This document shows positions 8,335 to 16,840 of a stretch of DNA of 64,000 nucleotides, one piece after another; the first letter of the stretch is position 1; every line of letters begins with the position of its first letter. Where the stretch lies: the NCBI RefSeq assembly GCF_963860125.1, contig NZ_CAWLFA010000001.1, forward strand, positions 620,001-684,000. Reading direction: 5' to 3'. Both the position numbers and the translations under genes were made by a program. This DNA is from Picosynechococcus sp. PCC 7002 (GTDB lineage Bacteria > Cyanobacteriota > Cyanobacteriia > Cyanobacteriales > MRBY01). The notes below the pieces were generated by a model. The model was given only the letters and a program-made list of their open reading frames with translations. It had not been told where the DNA came from and did no database searches.

Positions 8335-10092
8335 ATGAAGTCTATTTTATCGCAATTAAAAACGGCTGTTTCTGAGGCTCTGATCAAGGCATTTGGCGAA
8401 GATCTTAAAGATACTGATCCCCTTGTTGTCCCTGCTAGTAATCCGAAATTTGGTGATTATCAGTCTAATGTTGCCCTGTCGCTAACGAAAATACTGAAGA
8501 AAAATCCCAGAGAAATTGCCCAAAGTATTATTGAAGCTTTAGATATTGCTGATACTTGTGAAAATCCGACCATTGCTGGGCCTGGTTTTATTAACTTCAG
8601 CCTCAAACCGAGCTATTTAGCCACACTTTTGAAGGAAGTCCAGCAAAGCGATCGCCTGGCCATTGAGCCAGCAGAAAATCCCCAGAAAGTCATTGTAGAT
8701 TTTTCTAGTCCGAATATTGCTAAAGAAATGCACGTTGGCCACCTCCGCTCAACGATTATTGGGGATTCTATTGCGCGGATTTTAGAGTTTCGGGGCCAGG
8801 ATGTTTTACGCCTCAACCATGTGGGGGATTGGGGCACGCAATTCGGGATGTTGATCACCTATTTAAAGGAAGTTTACCCTGATGCTTTAACGAAAGCAGA
8901 TGCCCTCGATATTGGTGATTTGGTCGCATTTTATAAAAAAGCAAAGGTTCGTTTTGATGAAGATGAAGCCTTTAAAGAAGCCTCTCGAAATCAAGTCGTA
9001 AAATTACAATCTGGGGATGAAGAAAGTCAAAAAGCGTGGCAATTGCTCTGTGAACAATCCCGCCGAGAATTTCAAAAGATCTATGACATTCTAGATATCA
9101 AATTAACGGAACGGGGCGAGTCTTTTTACAATCCGTATCTGGCGGATGTCCTAACGGCATTGGACGAAGTGGGCTTATTAGAAGAAGATGCCGGGGCGCA
9201 ATGTGTTTTCCTCGAAGGGTTTAAAAATAAAGATGGCGATCGCCTACCATTGATCGTCCAAAAATCTGACGGGGGCTTTAACTATGCCACCACCGATTTG
9301 GCGGCAATTCGTTATCGGATCAAAGAAGATCAGGCCAAACGGATCATCTATGTGACAGACTCTGGTCAGGCCGGACATTTTGCCCAGGTGTTCCAGGTGG
9401 CAGAGCGCGCTGGGTTTTTACCCGATGATGTGGAAGTTGTCCATGTGCCCTTCGGCCTTGTGCAAGGGGAAGATGGCAAAAAACTCAAAACCCGTGCTGG
9501 CGATACGATCAAGCTCAAGGATTTATTGGATGAAGCTGTCAACCGCTCCCGCGCTGATTTAGAAAAACGTCTCGCCGAAGATGAACGCCAGGAAACAGCA
9601 GACTTCATCGAAAAAGTCTCCCAGGTGGTCGGGATTGGAGCTGTGAAATATGCTGACCTGAGCCAAAATCGCACCAGTAATTACATCTTTAGCTTCGATA
9701 AAATGTTGGCGCTCCAGGGCAACACGGCACCCTATATGCTCTATGCCTATGTGCGTGTCCAAGGGGTCAGTCGCCAAGGGGGCATTGACCTCAGCACCCT
9801 ACCCACCGATACGCCGATTATTCTTGAAGAGGCCGCTGAACTGACCCTGGCTAAACATTTACTGCAACTGAGTGAAGTCCTGATGAGCGTTGAGCAGGAT
9901 CTGATGCCCAATCGCCTCTGTGAATACCTCTATGACCTCAGTCGCAAATTCAACCAATTTTATGAGGCTTGCCCGATCCTCAAGGCAGAAGGCGATCGCC
10001 GCATTTCCCGGTTAATCCTCGCCGACACCACGGCCCGCACCCTCAAATTGGGTTTATCTCTCCTGGGGATTGAGGTGCTAGACCGAATGTAG
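8335..10092 (+). CDS. argS: Arginyl-tRNA synthetase
   Basis: A 585-residue class I aminoacyl-tRNA synthetase that charges tRNA-Arg. The N-terminal Add1 domain (residues 1-115) is followed by the Rossmann fold with the HIGH-type motif HVGH at 133-136 (IAKEMHVGHLRST) and HVGDWGTQFG just after. The KMSK site is the relaxed ArgRS form (GKKLKTRAGDTIKL). The DALR anticodon-binding domain ends with LGLSLLGIEVLDRM, the usual C-terminus. The window also encodes a cognate tRNA-Arg at 21229-21301. Confidence 0.96.
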   Translation: MKSILSQLKTAVSEALIKAFGEDLKDTDPLVVPASNPKFGDYQSNVALSLTKILKKNPREIAQSIIEALDIADTCENPTIAGPGFINFSLKPSYLATLLKEVQQSDRLAIEPAENPQKVIVDFSSPNIAKEMHVGHLRSTIIGDSIARILEFRGQDVLRLNHVGDWGTQFGMLITYLKEVYPDALTKADALDIGDLVAFYKKAKVRFDEDEAFKEASRNQVVKLQSGDEESQKAWQLLCEQSRREFQKIYDILDIKLTERGESFYNPYLADVLTALDEVGLLEEDAGAQCVFLEGFKNKDGDRLPLIVQKSDGGFNYATTDLAAIRYRIKEDQAKRIIYVTDSGQAGHFAQVFQVAERAGFLPDDVEVVHVPFGLVQGEDGKKLKTRAGDTIKLKDLLDEAVNRSRADLEKRLAEDERQETADFIEKVSQVVGIGAVKYADLSQNRTSNYIFSFDKMLALQGNTAPYMLYAYVRVQGVSRQGGIDLSTLPTDTPIILEEAAELTLAKHLLQLSEVLMSVEQDLMPNRLCEYLYDLSRKFNQFYEACPILKAEGDRRISRLILADTTARTLKLGLSLLGIEVLDRM

Positions 10093-10537
10093 TCCTAAAC
10101 CCTTATTCCCTCAGAAGAGTTGCCAACATCGCCCGCGAGATCGATAAGCAAATATTACAAGATATAAAGTATCCATCACCGCTACCTATCTTTGCTGATA
10201 CCTTATAAGCAAGGTACAAAATAAAAGTTCTGAAAAAGCTTTTATTCGGACGAAGAGATTGAGCGGTTGTACCTCCTTTGTTCGGTCTCGCCCAGAAGTC
10301 CTTCTCAACATTTCAAGTTGAAGATAGACTCGGTTATTCCCCCTAACGGAATCGGGTAATCGGGCTATAATCACTGCCTGTTAGGTACCGTTTTTCGAGA
10401 AGCGCTTGTTGGGTTCGTTGTTAACCTCGTTTTGTTGTTTGGTAAATCTTTTTGTTAGTTAAATTTGGATTGTAAGCCTGCTCCCCTGAGTAGGCTTTCG
10501 CCTTGTTTAGGGGAAAATCATCCCAAACAGCGGTAGA
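10093..10537. other. 445-base intergenic region between argS and the M48 peptidase
   Basis: No convincing protein gene is seen. The left half is moderately AT-rich. The right half contains a consensus -10 (TATAAT at 10366-10371), a G/T-rich stretch and a strong hairpin at 10474-10497, described separately as a possible small RNA. The hairpin may also serve as a terminator for the minus-strand M48/rdgB unit, whose stop is at 10538. Confidence 0.5.
10378..10500 (+). ncRNA. Possible small RNA
   Basis: A consensus -10 TATAAT (10366-10371) would start transcription near 10378. The next 95 bases are G/U-rich and poor in stable structure, then comes a 10-bp hairpin with a CCCT loop (stem arms 10474-10483 and 10488-10497, one G-U pair) and a T-containing tail. 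Promoter plus unstructured segment plus terminal hairpin is the architecture of trans-acting bacterial sRNAs. The -35 region is poor and the T-tract is weak, so this is only a candidate. I could not assign it to a named cyanobacterial RNA family. Confidence 0.3.
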
Positions 10538-11341
10538 TTAATCTTGGGTTAATACCTCTGGCAGAGGGGTATATTCACCGATGGGGTAGCCCCTTTGCTG
10601 AATTAACGTTTTGAGGTGTTGCACTCGTTTTGCGGGGGCCGGGTGGGTCGCAAGAAAATCCCAATTGGCCCCTTGTTTTTGGCTCATCGCCTCAAAGAAA
10701 TCCGTTGCACCAGCGACCTGTCCATAGGTGGCATAGAGCAAATCTAAACCATATTCATCGGCTTGTTTTTCTTGGGCTTGGGAAAAGCGCGAGGTACTGA
10801 CAATTTGCGCGACATCTCCCAACCAACTGACATCACCAAAAATAGAGGAAATCACTGTACGGATTACGAGAGCCCGACCAATATTACGCAGGTGGTCTCG
10901 GTTGGCAAAGTGACCGATTTCATGGCCCAACACCATCATTAAGGCGTTTTCTGAGTCCATTTGATCTAACAACCCTTGATAGACCAATACCGTATCCCCC
11001 GGCAGGGCCGCGGCATTAACCACATGCTGGGGAATATAGAGGAGTTGGTAGTCGCGTTTTTCTTTAGCGCCAGTAGGAATTTCTGCTTCCAGGCGGTCAA
11101 GCAGGGCATTTAGTTCATCTTGGGCAGGCGAAGGTTCGGCTTGGGGTTCGTAGATTTTGACCAGGGCTTGCCCTAACCGTTGTTCCCAACTCACGGGCAT
11201 CTGGACAATGAGCCAGTTGACACTGAAGTTTAATAGCCAAATCAAGAGGGCGATCGCACAGAGAAACATGCTCCCAAGGGTAAGGAGTTCTCGGAGGGAC
11301 GCTTCAGGGTTGCGATCTTCTGGGGTTGGGGGAGCAGGCAT
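10538..11341 (-). CDS. M48-family zinc metallopeptidase
   Basis: A 267-residue HtpX/Oma1-like (peptidase M48) protein. A hydrophobic helix at about residues 23-47 anchors it in a membrane; the peptidase domain has the zinc motif HEIGH (H140, E141, H144), and the third ligand is in the AQEKQADEYGLDLL segment near residue 197. The family degrades misfolded or damaged membrane and periplasmic proteins. Its start is 2 bases from the stop of rdgB on the same strand, so the two are probably one transcription unit. Natural substrates are not known. Confidence 0.85.
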   Translation of the reverse strand: MPAPPTPEDRNPEASLRELLTLGSMFLCAIALLIWLLNFSVNWLIVQMPVSWEQRLGQALVKIYEPQAEPSPAQDELNALLDRLEAEIPTGAKEKRDYQLLYIPQHVVNAAALPGDTVLVYQGLLDQMDSENALMMVLGHEIGHFANRDHLRNIGRALVIRTVISSIFGDVSWLGDVAQIVSTSRFSQAQEKQADEYGLDLLYATYGQVAGATDFFEAMSQKQGANWDFLATHPAPAKRVQHLKTLIQQRGYPIGEYTPLPEVLTQD

Positions 11342-11343
11342 CG

Positions 11344-11919
11344 TTAATCGAGGAGTGTGGCAAGACGCGGCAACAGCAGTGCAAAGGCTTGGCCCCGGTG
11401 ACTGACGTTATGTTTGAGCGCCGCTGACATTTCCGCAAAGGTCTGTTGATATTCTGGCACATAAAAAATGGGGTCATAGCCAAAGCCCCCTCTCCCCCGC
11501 AGTTCCGGGAGGATTTCTCCGGGACAGTCTCCTTGCACTTGGGCGGCAATGGTACCGTCTGGTTTGGCGATCGCCACTGCACAGATAAATTTCGCGCGGC
11601 GATTGGGGTTGTTGCCCAGTTCCGTTAACAGACGTTCAATGCGTTCTTGGTCGGTGGTGCCGTAGCGGGCTGAATACAGACCAGGGGCACCGTTGAGGGC
11701 TTCGACGGCTAAACCAGAATCATCGGCGATCGCCCATTGGTTGAGGGCCTTTGCCACCTGAGAGGCCTTGAGAGCTGCATTTTCGAGAAACGTTGTGCCT
11801 GTTTCTTCGATGTTGAGTTCCGGGGGCTTGAGCTGCAATTCCCAGGGCAAATCCTGGAGATAGGCTTGCATTTCCTGTAATTTACCGGGGTTTCCGGTGG
11901 CGACGACAAGGACGGGCAT
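11344..11919 (-). CDS. rdgB: dITP/XTP pyrophosphatase (RdgB/HAM1 family)
   Basis: A 191-residue house-cleaning enzyme that hydrolyses dITP, ITP and XTP to monophosphates and keeps deaminated purines out of nucleic acids. It opens with VVATGNPGKLQEM, the family's substrate loop, has WAIADDSGLAVEALNGAPGLYSARYG in the middle with the catalytic acidic pair, and ends with the SHRGQAFALLLPRL box. Length is standard. It lies upstream of, and almost abuts, the M48 peptidase. Confidence 0.93.
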   Translation of the reverse strand: MPVLVVATGNPGKLQEMQAYLQDLPWELQLKPPELNIEETGTTFLENAALKASQVAKALNQWAIADDSGLAVEALNGAPGLYSARYGTTDQERIERLLTELGNNPNRRAKFICAVAIAKPDGTIAAQVQGDCPGEILPELRGRGGFGYDPIFYVPEYQQTFAEMSAALKHNVSHRGQAFALLLPRLATLLD

Positions 11920-12080
11920 GGGCGTTAAATATCTGGATGAGAAATTAAAAAAGTTAACCGGGAGTACCGGGCAGCGACTCCTATTTTAAGGAAATTTGCT
12001 AAAAAAAAGACGACCAAGGGCCGCCCTACACAAACTTATGCTGTTGAGATGTTGTTTGAAAAAATTAAAAGCTGTTGGTC

Positions 12081-12293
12081 TTACTGAAAAATACCAATGA
12101 CACCGTGGCCGGTGAAGATTTCGAGAAGAAGTAAAGAAGCAAAACCGATCATTGCGGCGCGACCATTGAATTTTTCTGCGTATTCGGTAAAGCCGACGCG
12201 GGGATTTTCTTGGACGTAAACGGTGGGCTCTACGGCAAAGGTATTCATTTTGCCTTGGTCGTCGATGATGTTGCCTTGGTATTTTTTAGCCAT
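12081..12293 (-). CDS. hli: High-light-inducible protein (single-helix CAB/ELIP/HLIP family)
   Basis: A 70-residue thylakoid protein with one membrane helix carrying the chlorophyll-binding signature E40-x2-N43-G-R-x-AMIGF (residues 40-51), followed by hydrophobic LLLEIFTGHGVIGIF. Such Hlips (ScpC/ScpD type) bind chlorophyll and carotenoid and protect chlorophyll synthesis and photosystem II assembly under high light. The length and the hydrophilic N-terminal region (FAVEPTVYVQENPRVGFTEYAE) fit the 70-residue class. Control by light is supported by an HLR1 box 58-73 bases upstream of the start. I leave the paralogue number open. Confidence 0.9.
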   Translation of the reverse strand: MAKKYQGNIIDDQGKMNTFAVEPTVYVQENPRVGFTEYAEKFNGRAAMIGFASLLLLEIFTGHGVIGIFQ

Positions 12294-12350
12294 ATTTTTA
12301 TCTGGGGTAAATTAGGTTGTTTTTTATCTTGATTCAAGATTAACAAGTTT

Positions 12351-12366
12351 TGTAACAATTTGCAAC
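12351..12366 (-). promoter_or_regulatory. HLR1 element (RpaB-type site) upstream of hli
   Basis: Read on the minus strand this is GTTGCA-AATT-GTTACA, matching the HLR1 consensus of two (G/T)TTACA direct repeats separated by four bases, with one mismatch in the first repeat. It lies 58-73 bases upstream of the hli start. HLR1 is the known binding site of the response regulator RpaB in high-light-responsive cyanobacterial promoters. Confidence 0.6.
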
Positions 12367-12541
12367 ATTTTATTTTTCGAGGTTGACAAAAGCTGCAAGT
12401 GTAAGCGTTTATCCCATTTTAGAAAAGAATTGCAAACTTTTTCTTGATGTTCTGGAAGATGGTGCCATGGGCTACAGATTTTTGGCCCATATCTTTTTAG
12501 GTTGATAGTTGATTTGTCCTGCACCTGAGGGGCTGCGGTCT

Positions 12542-13531
12542 ATGGTCTGCTCGGATTTCCCCGTCATTTACTCCACGCTATCGGCGATCGCCCTCCGGGA
12601 GCGTGTGCTGCCGCAATATGGCCTTAAGACCGTCAGCCAATGTGAGTTATGGAATCGGGGCTTGAGTGATATTTATTTTGTGCAAGCAGCCCAGGATACG
12701 TTTGTCTTGCGGGTCTCCCATCACCATTGGCGATCGCCCACGGAAATTTTTTTCGAGCTCGATTTTTTAAATTTTCTCAAGGCCCAGGGTTTACCGGTGG
12801 CGGCTCCTTTACCGACGGAAGCTGGTGAATGGGCGGTCAAAATTCAGGCTCCAGAAGGCGATCGCTATGCCACTCTGTTTCCCTTTGCCCCAGGGGAAAT
12901 TGCCCTAGGGGGGTGGAACGAAAGCCAAAGTCGTCATTTAGGGGCAGTGGTGGCGCAGATCCATCAGGTCAGCCAAGACTTTATCTGTGACCACCCGCGC
13001 AAACCCCTAGACCTTGAGTATTTGTTGGATGAATCCTTGGGCGTGATTTTGCCGTTTTTTGGCGATCGCCCCCGGGATTGGGGTTTCATGCAGGACATTG
13101 CCCACAAAATCCGTGAAACTTTAGCGCAACTCCCCAAGGAAAAGCCCCTCTGGTCGGTCTGTTGGGGTGATGCCCACTGCGGCAACGTCCATTTCACCGA
13201 AGATCATCAGCTCACCCTCTTCGACTTTGACCAATGCGGCTACGGTTGGCGCGCCTTTGAAATTGGCAAATTTTTCCAGGGGGCACTCACCACAGGTCTC
13301 CAGCGACGGGTGCGAGAAGCCTTTATCGCGGGCTATGAGTCCCAAACCACCTTTGTCGCCCAGGAACAGGCGGCCCTCCAGGCCCTCACCCAACTGGCTT
13401 ATATTTGGTCGTGGCGCATCAGTCTCACCAGTATTCAAATTTTTAACAACAGCCAACTGGATCGTCACTACCTCACCCAGCGGCTAGAACGGCTCAAGGC
13501 TTTATCTTCGCGGGATTGGCAATTATTCTAA
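12542..13531 (+). CDS. Aminoglycoside-phosphotransferase-fold kinase (APH/SrkA type)
   Basis: A protein of about 329 residues with the APH kinase fold. The catalytic loop reads CWGDAHCGN with catalytic D210 (a variant of HxDxxxxN), and the metal-binding LFDFDQCGYGWRAFEIGKF follows with D228. The N-lobe (residues 10-110) has the LWNRGLSDIYFV nucleotide loop. Closest in organisation to SrkA/homoserine-kinase-II-like proteins that phosphorylate small molecules or proteins in stress responses. I take the ATG at 12542; another start at 12509 would add 11 residues. No operon partners; the hli gene is divergent. Substrate unknown. Confidence 0.75.
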   Translation: MVCSDFPVIYSTLSAIALRERVLPQYGLKTVSQCELWNRGLSDIYFVQAAQDTFVLRVSHHHWRSPTEIFFELDFLNFLKAQGLPVAAPLPTEAGEWAVKIQAPEGDRYATLFPFAPGEIALGGWNESQSRHLGAVVAQIHQVSQDFICDHPRKPLDLEYLLDESLGVILPFFGDRPRDWGFMQDIAHKIRETLAQLPKEKPLWSVCWGDAHCGNVHFTEDHQLTLFDFDQCGYGWRAFEIGKFFQGALTTGLQRRVREAFIAGYESQTTFVAQEQAALQALTQLAYIWSWRISLTSIQIFNNSQLDRHYLTQRLERLKALSSRDWQLF

Positions 13532-13639
13532 ATCTCCCCAGTGATAAATCTATGTGACATGACCCAGGCTGAGGGAAAATATCGCGAAAAGTTGAAAAAT
13601 TCCCTGATCAAAAATGGTATGTTCTGCTACACTTAGCGT

Positions 13640-13758
13640 TGTGTAAAGAAATATTTCGGGCTTCGTGCTGGGAACGCGTGGTTTGAAATCTTGTATTTTT
13701 TCGATGCAAAAACAACAACAAGCTTGAGTCATGCCAGCGATCGCCTCGCTGGTTTTTT
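13640..13758 (+). ncRNA. Possible small RNA ending in a strong terminator
   Basis: In the 325-base gap before ycf51, a -10-like TACACT (13628-13633) is followed about 100 bases later by an intrinsic terminator. The interval has no convincing ORF on either strand and contains an A/C-rich unpaired stretch (AAAAACAACAACAAGC). This could be a stand-alone RNA of roughly 120 nt. The alternative is that the hairpin simply ends the upstream kinase transcript. Confidence 0.3.
13734..13758 (+). terminator. Rho-independent terminator
   Basis: A perfect 7-bp stem CCAGCGA (13734-13740) / TCGCTGG (13746-13752), loop TCGCC, followed by six T (13753-13758). It ends either the kinase-fold gene at 12542-13531 or the proposed small RNA. 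Confidence 0.8.
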
Positions 13759-13856
13759 CTTGGGGCCCTTGCTGGGATAATGGAAGCCACAACTTTTAAT
13801 GATCCCTTAATTAACTGCACTGGCCTTGTGCCAAAACGTTTTTACCGAACTGACCC

Positions 13857-14378
13857 ATGGAAAATTTAGATTTTGCCCTTTATACCCAGTGGTCTGCCTA
13901 CGCCACCTTATTCTTTGCGGTCTTGGCGATCGCCGCGTTTCTTTTTAAGTGGGGCATCCGTTTCCGCTTAGTCGGCACCACCGGCTTTATGATTGTGCTC
14001 ACCATTGGTTTGTTTGGCCTCAGCTTAGGACTCTTTAGCCGTAGTGTCGTGCCGGGGGCCGTGCGCTATGCCCTGGTTTACGACAATGGTGCCAACCTAG
14101 CCGTTGTCTCCGTGAAGCCTGAAGTGACTGCCGAGGAAGTCAATGCAACCCTCCGCCAAGCTTCCAATGACCTCTTTTCCTACGGCCGCATTGGCAATGG
14201 CGATAATAAATTTACCGTGCGCCTCCGGGTCATGAGTCATCCCGAACCCGGCGTTTCCGAACCCCTCTATCTGGGTCAAGTCCAACGCGCCATTGCTGAC
14301 CGTGAAAATGGAGCCCTGGACATCCAGCTTTATCCAGAAAATCTCAAAAAGCTGCCCCAACCCAATGCGATTAGTTAG
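13857..14378 (+). CDS. ycf51: Ycf51 family protein (DUF2518)
   Basis: A 173-residue protein with two N-terminal membrane helices (about residues 14-33 and 42-62) and a soluble C-terminal domain (YALVYDNGANLAVVSVKPEVTAEEVNATLRQASNDLFSYGR). This is the Ycf51/DUF2518 family, conserved in cyanobacteria and encoded in some algal plastid genomes. No biochemical role is established. The ATG at 13857 is followed by MENLDFALYTQWSAY, the normal start. The polyol dehydrogenase gene follows 56 bases downstream on the same strand. Confidence 0.85.
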   Translation: MENLDFALYTQWSAYATLFFAVLAIAAFLFKWGIRFRLVGTTGFMIVLTIGLFGLSLGLFSRSVVPGAVRYALVYDNGANLAVVSVKPEVTAEEVNATLRQASNDLFSYGRIGNGDNKFTVRLRVMSHPEPGVSEPLYLGQVQRAIADRENGALDIQLYPENLKKLPQPNAIS

Positions 14379-14434
14379 GATCTAGGGAAGTTTTTCTCAA
14401 CCGTTTCGTCGCCATTTCTTCGCTACCAATACCC

Positions 14435-15607
14435 ATGAAAAAGCCTGCTGCTACCCAAACCCAAACTGTTCCCATGCAAGTGCTGATTGCGCCGGCCCAA
14501 GTACTCAAGGGAAATAACGCCCTAGCCCAAGCTGGTGCGGCGATCGCCCGGTGGGGAAAACGTCCTTTTGTGGTGGGAGGGCAGCAGAGCCTCGAAAAAT
14601 TGGCAGATCCGCTCCAAACCCTAGCCGAGCAAAAAAAACTCGATCTCGCCAGTGGCAGCTACAGTCCTGACTGTTCCGAAGCGTCCCTCCAGGAACTCAA
14701 CAAAAAATTTAAAGCCCACAAAGCAGATTTTGTCATCGGTATCGGTGGCGGTAAAGCCCTCGATACAGCCAAGCTCCTTGCCCATCAGCAACGTTGCCCC
14801 ATTGTGACCGTGCCCACCTCGGCGGCTACTTGTGCTGCTTGGACAGCTCTGTCGAATATTTATTCTGACCAGGGGGCCTTTCAATATGATGTGGCCTTGG
14901 AGCAATGTCCGAATCTGTTGATCCTGGACTACGAGTTGGTACGCACGGCGCCGCAACGGACTCTGATTGCCGGGATTGGGGATGCGATCGCCAAATGGTA
15001 CGAAGCTTCCGTCAGCAGTGGCCATTCCCCCCAGACCCTCACCATTGCCGCCGTCCAAGAAGCGCGGATTCTCCGGGATCTCCTCTTTCAAAAATCCTCC
15101 CAGGCGATCGCCGATGTCCACAGTCCCGAATGGCAGGAAGTCGTTGATGCAACAGTTCTCCTCGCTGGCGTGATCGGTGGCTTGGGAGGGGCAAACTGTC
15201 GCACCGTGGCCGCCCACGCGGTTCACAATGGGTTAACCCACCTACCTGCGGCCCATGGCATTTTGCACGGAGAAAAAGTTGCCTACGGCATTTTGGTGCA
15301 ACTCCGCCTCGAAGAAGTCTGCCAAAAAAGTCAACTGGCTGAGACCGCCCGCCAACAGCTCCTCCAGTTTTACCGCGATATTGGCTTACCGAAGAGCCTC
15401 GCTGATCTCGGTCTGAATACAATGACCTTGGCCGAGCTGCGCCAGGTGGCAGAGATCACCTGTCAGCCCCAGTCAGACATCCACCGTTTACCCTTTACCG
15501 TCAACCCAGACCAGTTAATGGCGGCGATGGTTTCCACAGAAGCAACCAGAGAGAGTACCGCCTCTGAGCCCCAGTCTGCCCCAGAGGTAACTAAAGCTCA
15601 GGCTTAG
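14435..15607 (+). CDS. Iron-containing/glycerol dehydrogenase-family oxidoreductase
   Basis: A 390-residue member of the GldA-type group III alcohol dehydrogenases, which oxidise polyols using NAD and a divalent metal. The Rossmann segment IGIGGGKALDTAKLLAH lies near residues 100-115, TVPTSAATCAAWTALSNIY provides the phosphate-binding loop, and metal-ligand histidines are in HAVHNGLTHLPAAHGILHGEKVAYG. An Ala/Pro/Thr/Gln-rich N-terminal tail of about 14 residues and a C-terminal extension of about 25 residues (STEATRESTASEPQ) are unusual and probably disordered. The substrate could be glycerol or another sugar alcohol. Confidence 0.8.
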   Translation: MKKPAATQTQTVPMQVLIAPAQVLKGNNALAQAGAAIARWGKRPFVVGGQQSLEKLADPLQTLAEQKKLDLASGSYSPDCSEASLQELNKKFKAHKADFVIGIGGGKALDTAKLLAHQQRCPIVTVPTSAATCAAWTALSNIYSDQGAFQYDVALEQCPNLLILDYELVRTAPQRTLIAGIGDAIAKWYEASVSSGHSPQTLTIAAVQEARILRDLLFQKSSQAIADVHSPEWQEVVDATVLLAGVIGGLGGANCRTVAAHAVHNGLTHLPAAHGILHGEKVAYGILVQLRLEEVCQKSQLAETARQQLLQFYRDIGLPKSLADLGLNTMTLAELRQVAEITCQPQSDIHRLPFTVNPDQLMAAMVSTEATRESTASEPQSAPEVTKAQA

Positions 15608-15697
15608 GCTCGCGGATCTAGACAATTGACATCCGGCAGCCCTCCTAGGGTTTAATGGGGCACGGGCAATCCATATAAAAACGGCAAAAACAAGAGC

Positions 15698-16840
15698 ATG
15701 AAACATAAAGTGGGTGTCATTGGCGGCGGACAACTCGCCTGGATGATGGGAGCAGAAGCCCGGAGCCTCGGCATGGAACTGTGGGTACAAACACCCAACG
15801 CCAGTGATCCGGCGGTTTCTAATGCTGATCAAGTGATCATTGGGGCGATCGACGATTTAGAGTCCACGGCCAAGCTGGTGGAAAACTGCCATGTGGTCAC
15901 CTTTGAAAATGAATTTGTTGATCTCGAAGCCCTCGATACCCTCGTTAAACGGGGGGCAAAATTCTTCCCTTCTCTGCCTTTCCTCGCTGCCCTCTTGGAT
16001 AAATATGATCAACGGCGCTGTTGTCAACGGTTTGGTATTCCGGTGCCGACCTTTGTCCCTTGGCAACTGGGGGAACTGCTCCCCTCTGGTTGGGAATTTC
16101 CACTGGTCGTGAAGGCCCGTCGCCATGGTTATGACGGCAAAGGGACATTTATCGTGAAAGATGCTGCGGCGTTACAGACTTTACCAACGGATTTAGCTGA
16201 TACTCCCTTACTTTTAGAAGCGTTTGTGCCCTTTGAGCAGGAATTGGCGGTGATGGTAACGCGCAACCGCCGGGGAGAAATTCGCACCTTTCCGACGGTG
16301 GAAACCCAACAGATTGATCAAGTGTGTCGTTGGGTGCTGGCCCCTGCGGCGATCGCTCAAGATGTAGTAAATCAGGTCGAAAAGATTGCCCGTACCTTAG
16401 CTGAAGGGTTAAATCTGGTGGGCATTATGGGGATTGAGCTGTTTCTCACTCCCGAAGGACAAGTATTAGTCAATGAAATCGCGCCCCGCACCCACAATTC
16501 CGGCCATTTTAGTTTGGATGCTTGTCAGACTTCGCAGTTTGCAATGCAACTCCAGGCGATCGCCGATTTGCCTTTAGGGAACCCCAAGATGATCACCCCT
16601 GGGGCGGTGATGGTGAATTTACTAGGGTTTGAGCACAGCACGGGGAACTATGCCCACAAACGGCAAATGCTGAGCCAATTTCCCCATAGCCATGTCCACT
16701 GGTACGACAAAACCAGCGCCAGTCCAGGCCGCAAGCTGGGTCATGTCACAGTTTTAAGTGAGACGAATGACCGAGAAACATTGGTGGCGATCGCCCAGCA
16801 AATTGAAGCCATTTGGTATGGTGACTCTAGCCCCACCTAG
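15698..16840 (+). CDS. purK: 5-(Carboxyamino)imidazole ribonucleotide synthase
   Basis: A 380-residue ATP-grasp enzyme that carboxylates AIR to N5-CAIR in purine synthesis, partner of PurE. The N-terminus VGVIGGGQLAWMMGAEARSLG is diagnostic; the ATP-grasp core has PLVVKARRHGYDGKGTFIV, EAFVPFEQELAVMV and the C-terminal NEIAPRTHNSGHFSLDACQTSQFAMQLQAI, the PurK signature. Its last four bases overlap the convergent gene on minus (stop at 16837). Confidence 0.96.
   Translation: MKHKVGVIGGGQLAWMMGAEARSLGMELWVQTPNASDPAVSNADQVIIGAIDDLESTAKLVENCHVVTFENEFVDLEALDTLVKRGAKFFPSLPFLAALLDKYDQRRCCQRFGIPVPTFVPWQLGELLPSGWEFPLVVKARRHGYDGKGTFIVKDAAALQTLPTDLADTPLLLEAFVPFEQELAVMVTRNRRGEIRTFPTVETQQIDQVCRWVLAPAAIAQDVVNQVEKIARTLAEGLNLVGIMGIELFLTPEGQVLVNEIAPRTHNSGHFSLDACQTSQFAMQLQAIADLPLGNPKMITPGAVMVNLLGFEHSTGNYAHKRQMLSQFPHSHVHWYDKTSASPGRKLGHVTVLSETNDRETLVAIAQQIEAIWYGDSSPT

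Noticed and set aside
10186..10374. 62-residue minus-strand ORF after argS
   Set aside because: No family resemblance and no ribosome-binding site; overlaps the proposed small-RNA promoter.
13550..13820. Two overlapping minus-strand ORFs upstream of ycf51
   Set aside because: Low-complexity translations, no start context, and the interval has plus-strand promoter and terminator signals instead.
15608..15697. 6S RNA gene near purK
   Set aside because: 6S RNA neighbours purK in some cyanobacteria, but the gaps on both sides of purK here are too short for a 180-nt RNA with its promoter.
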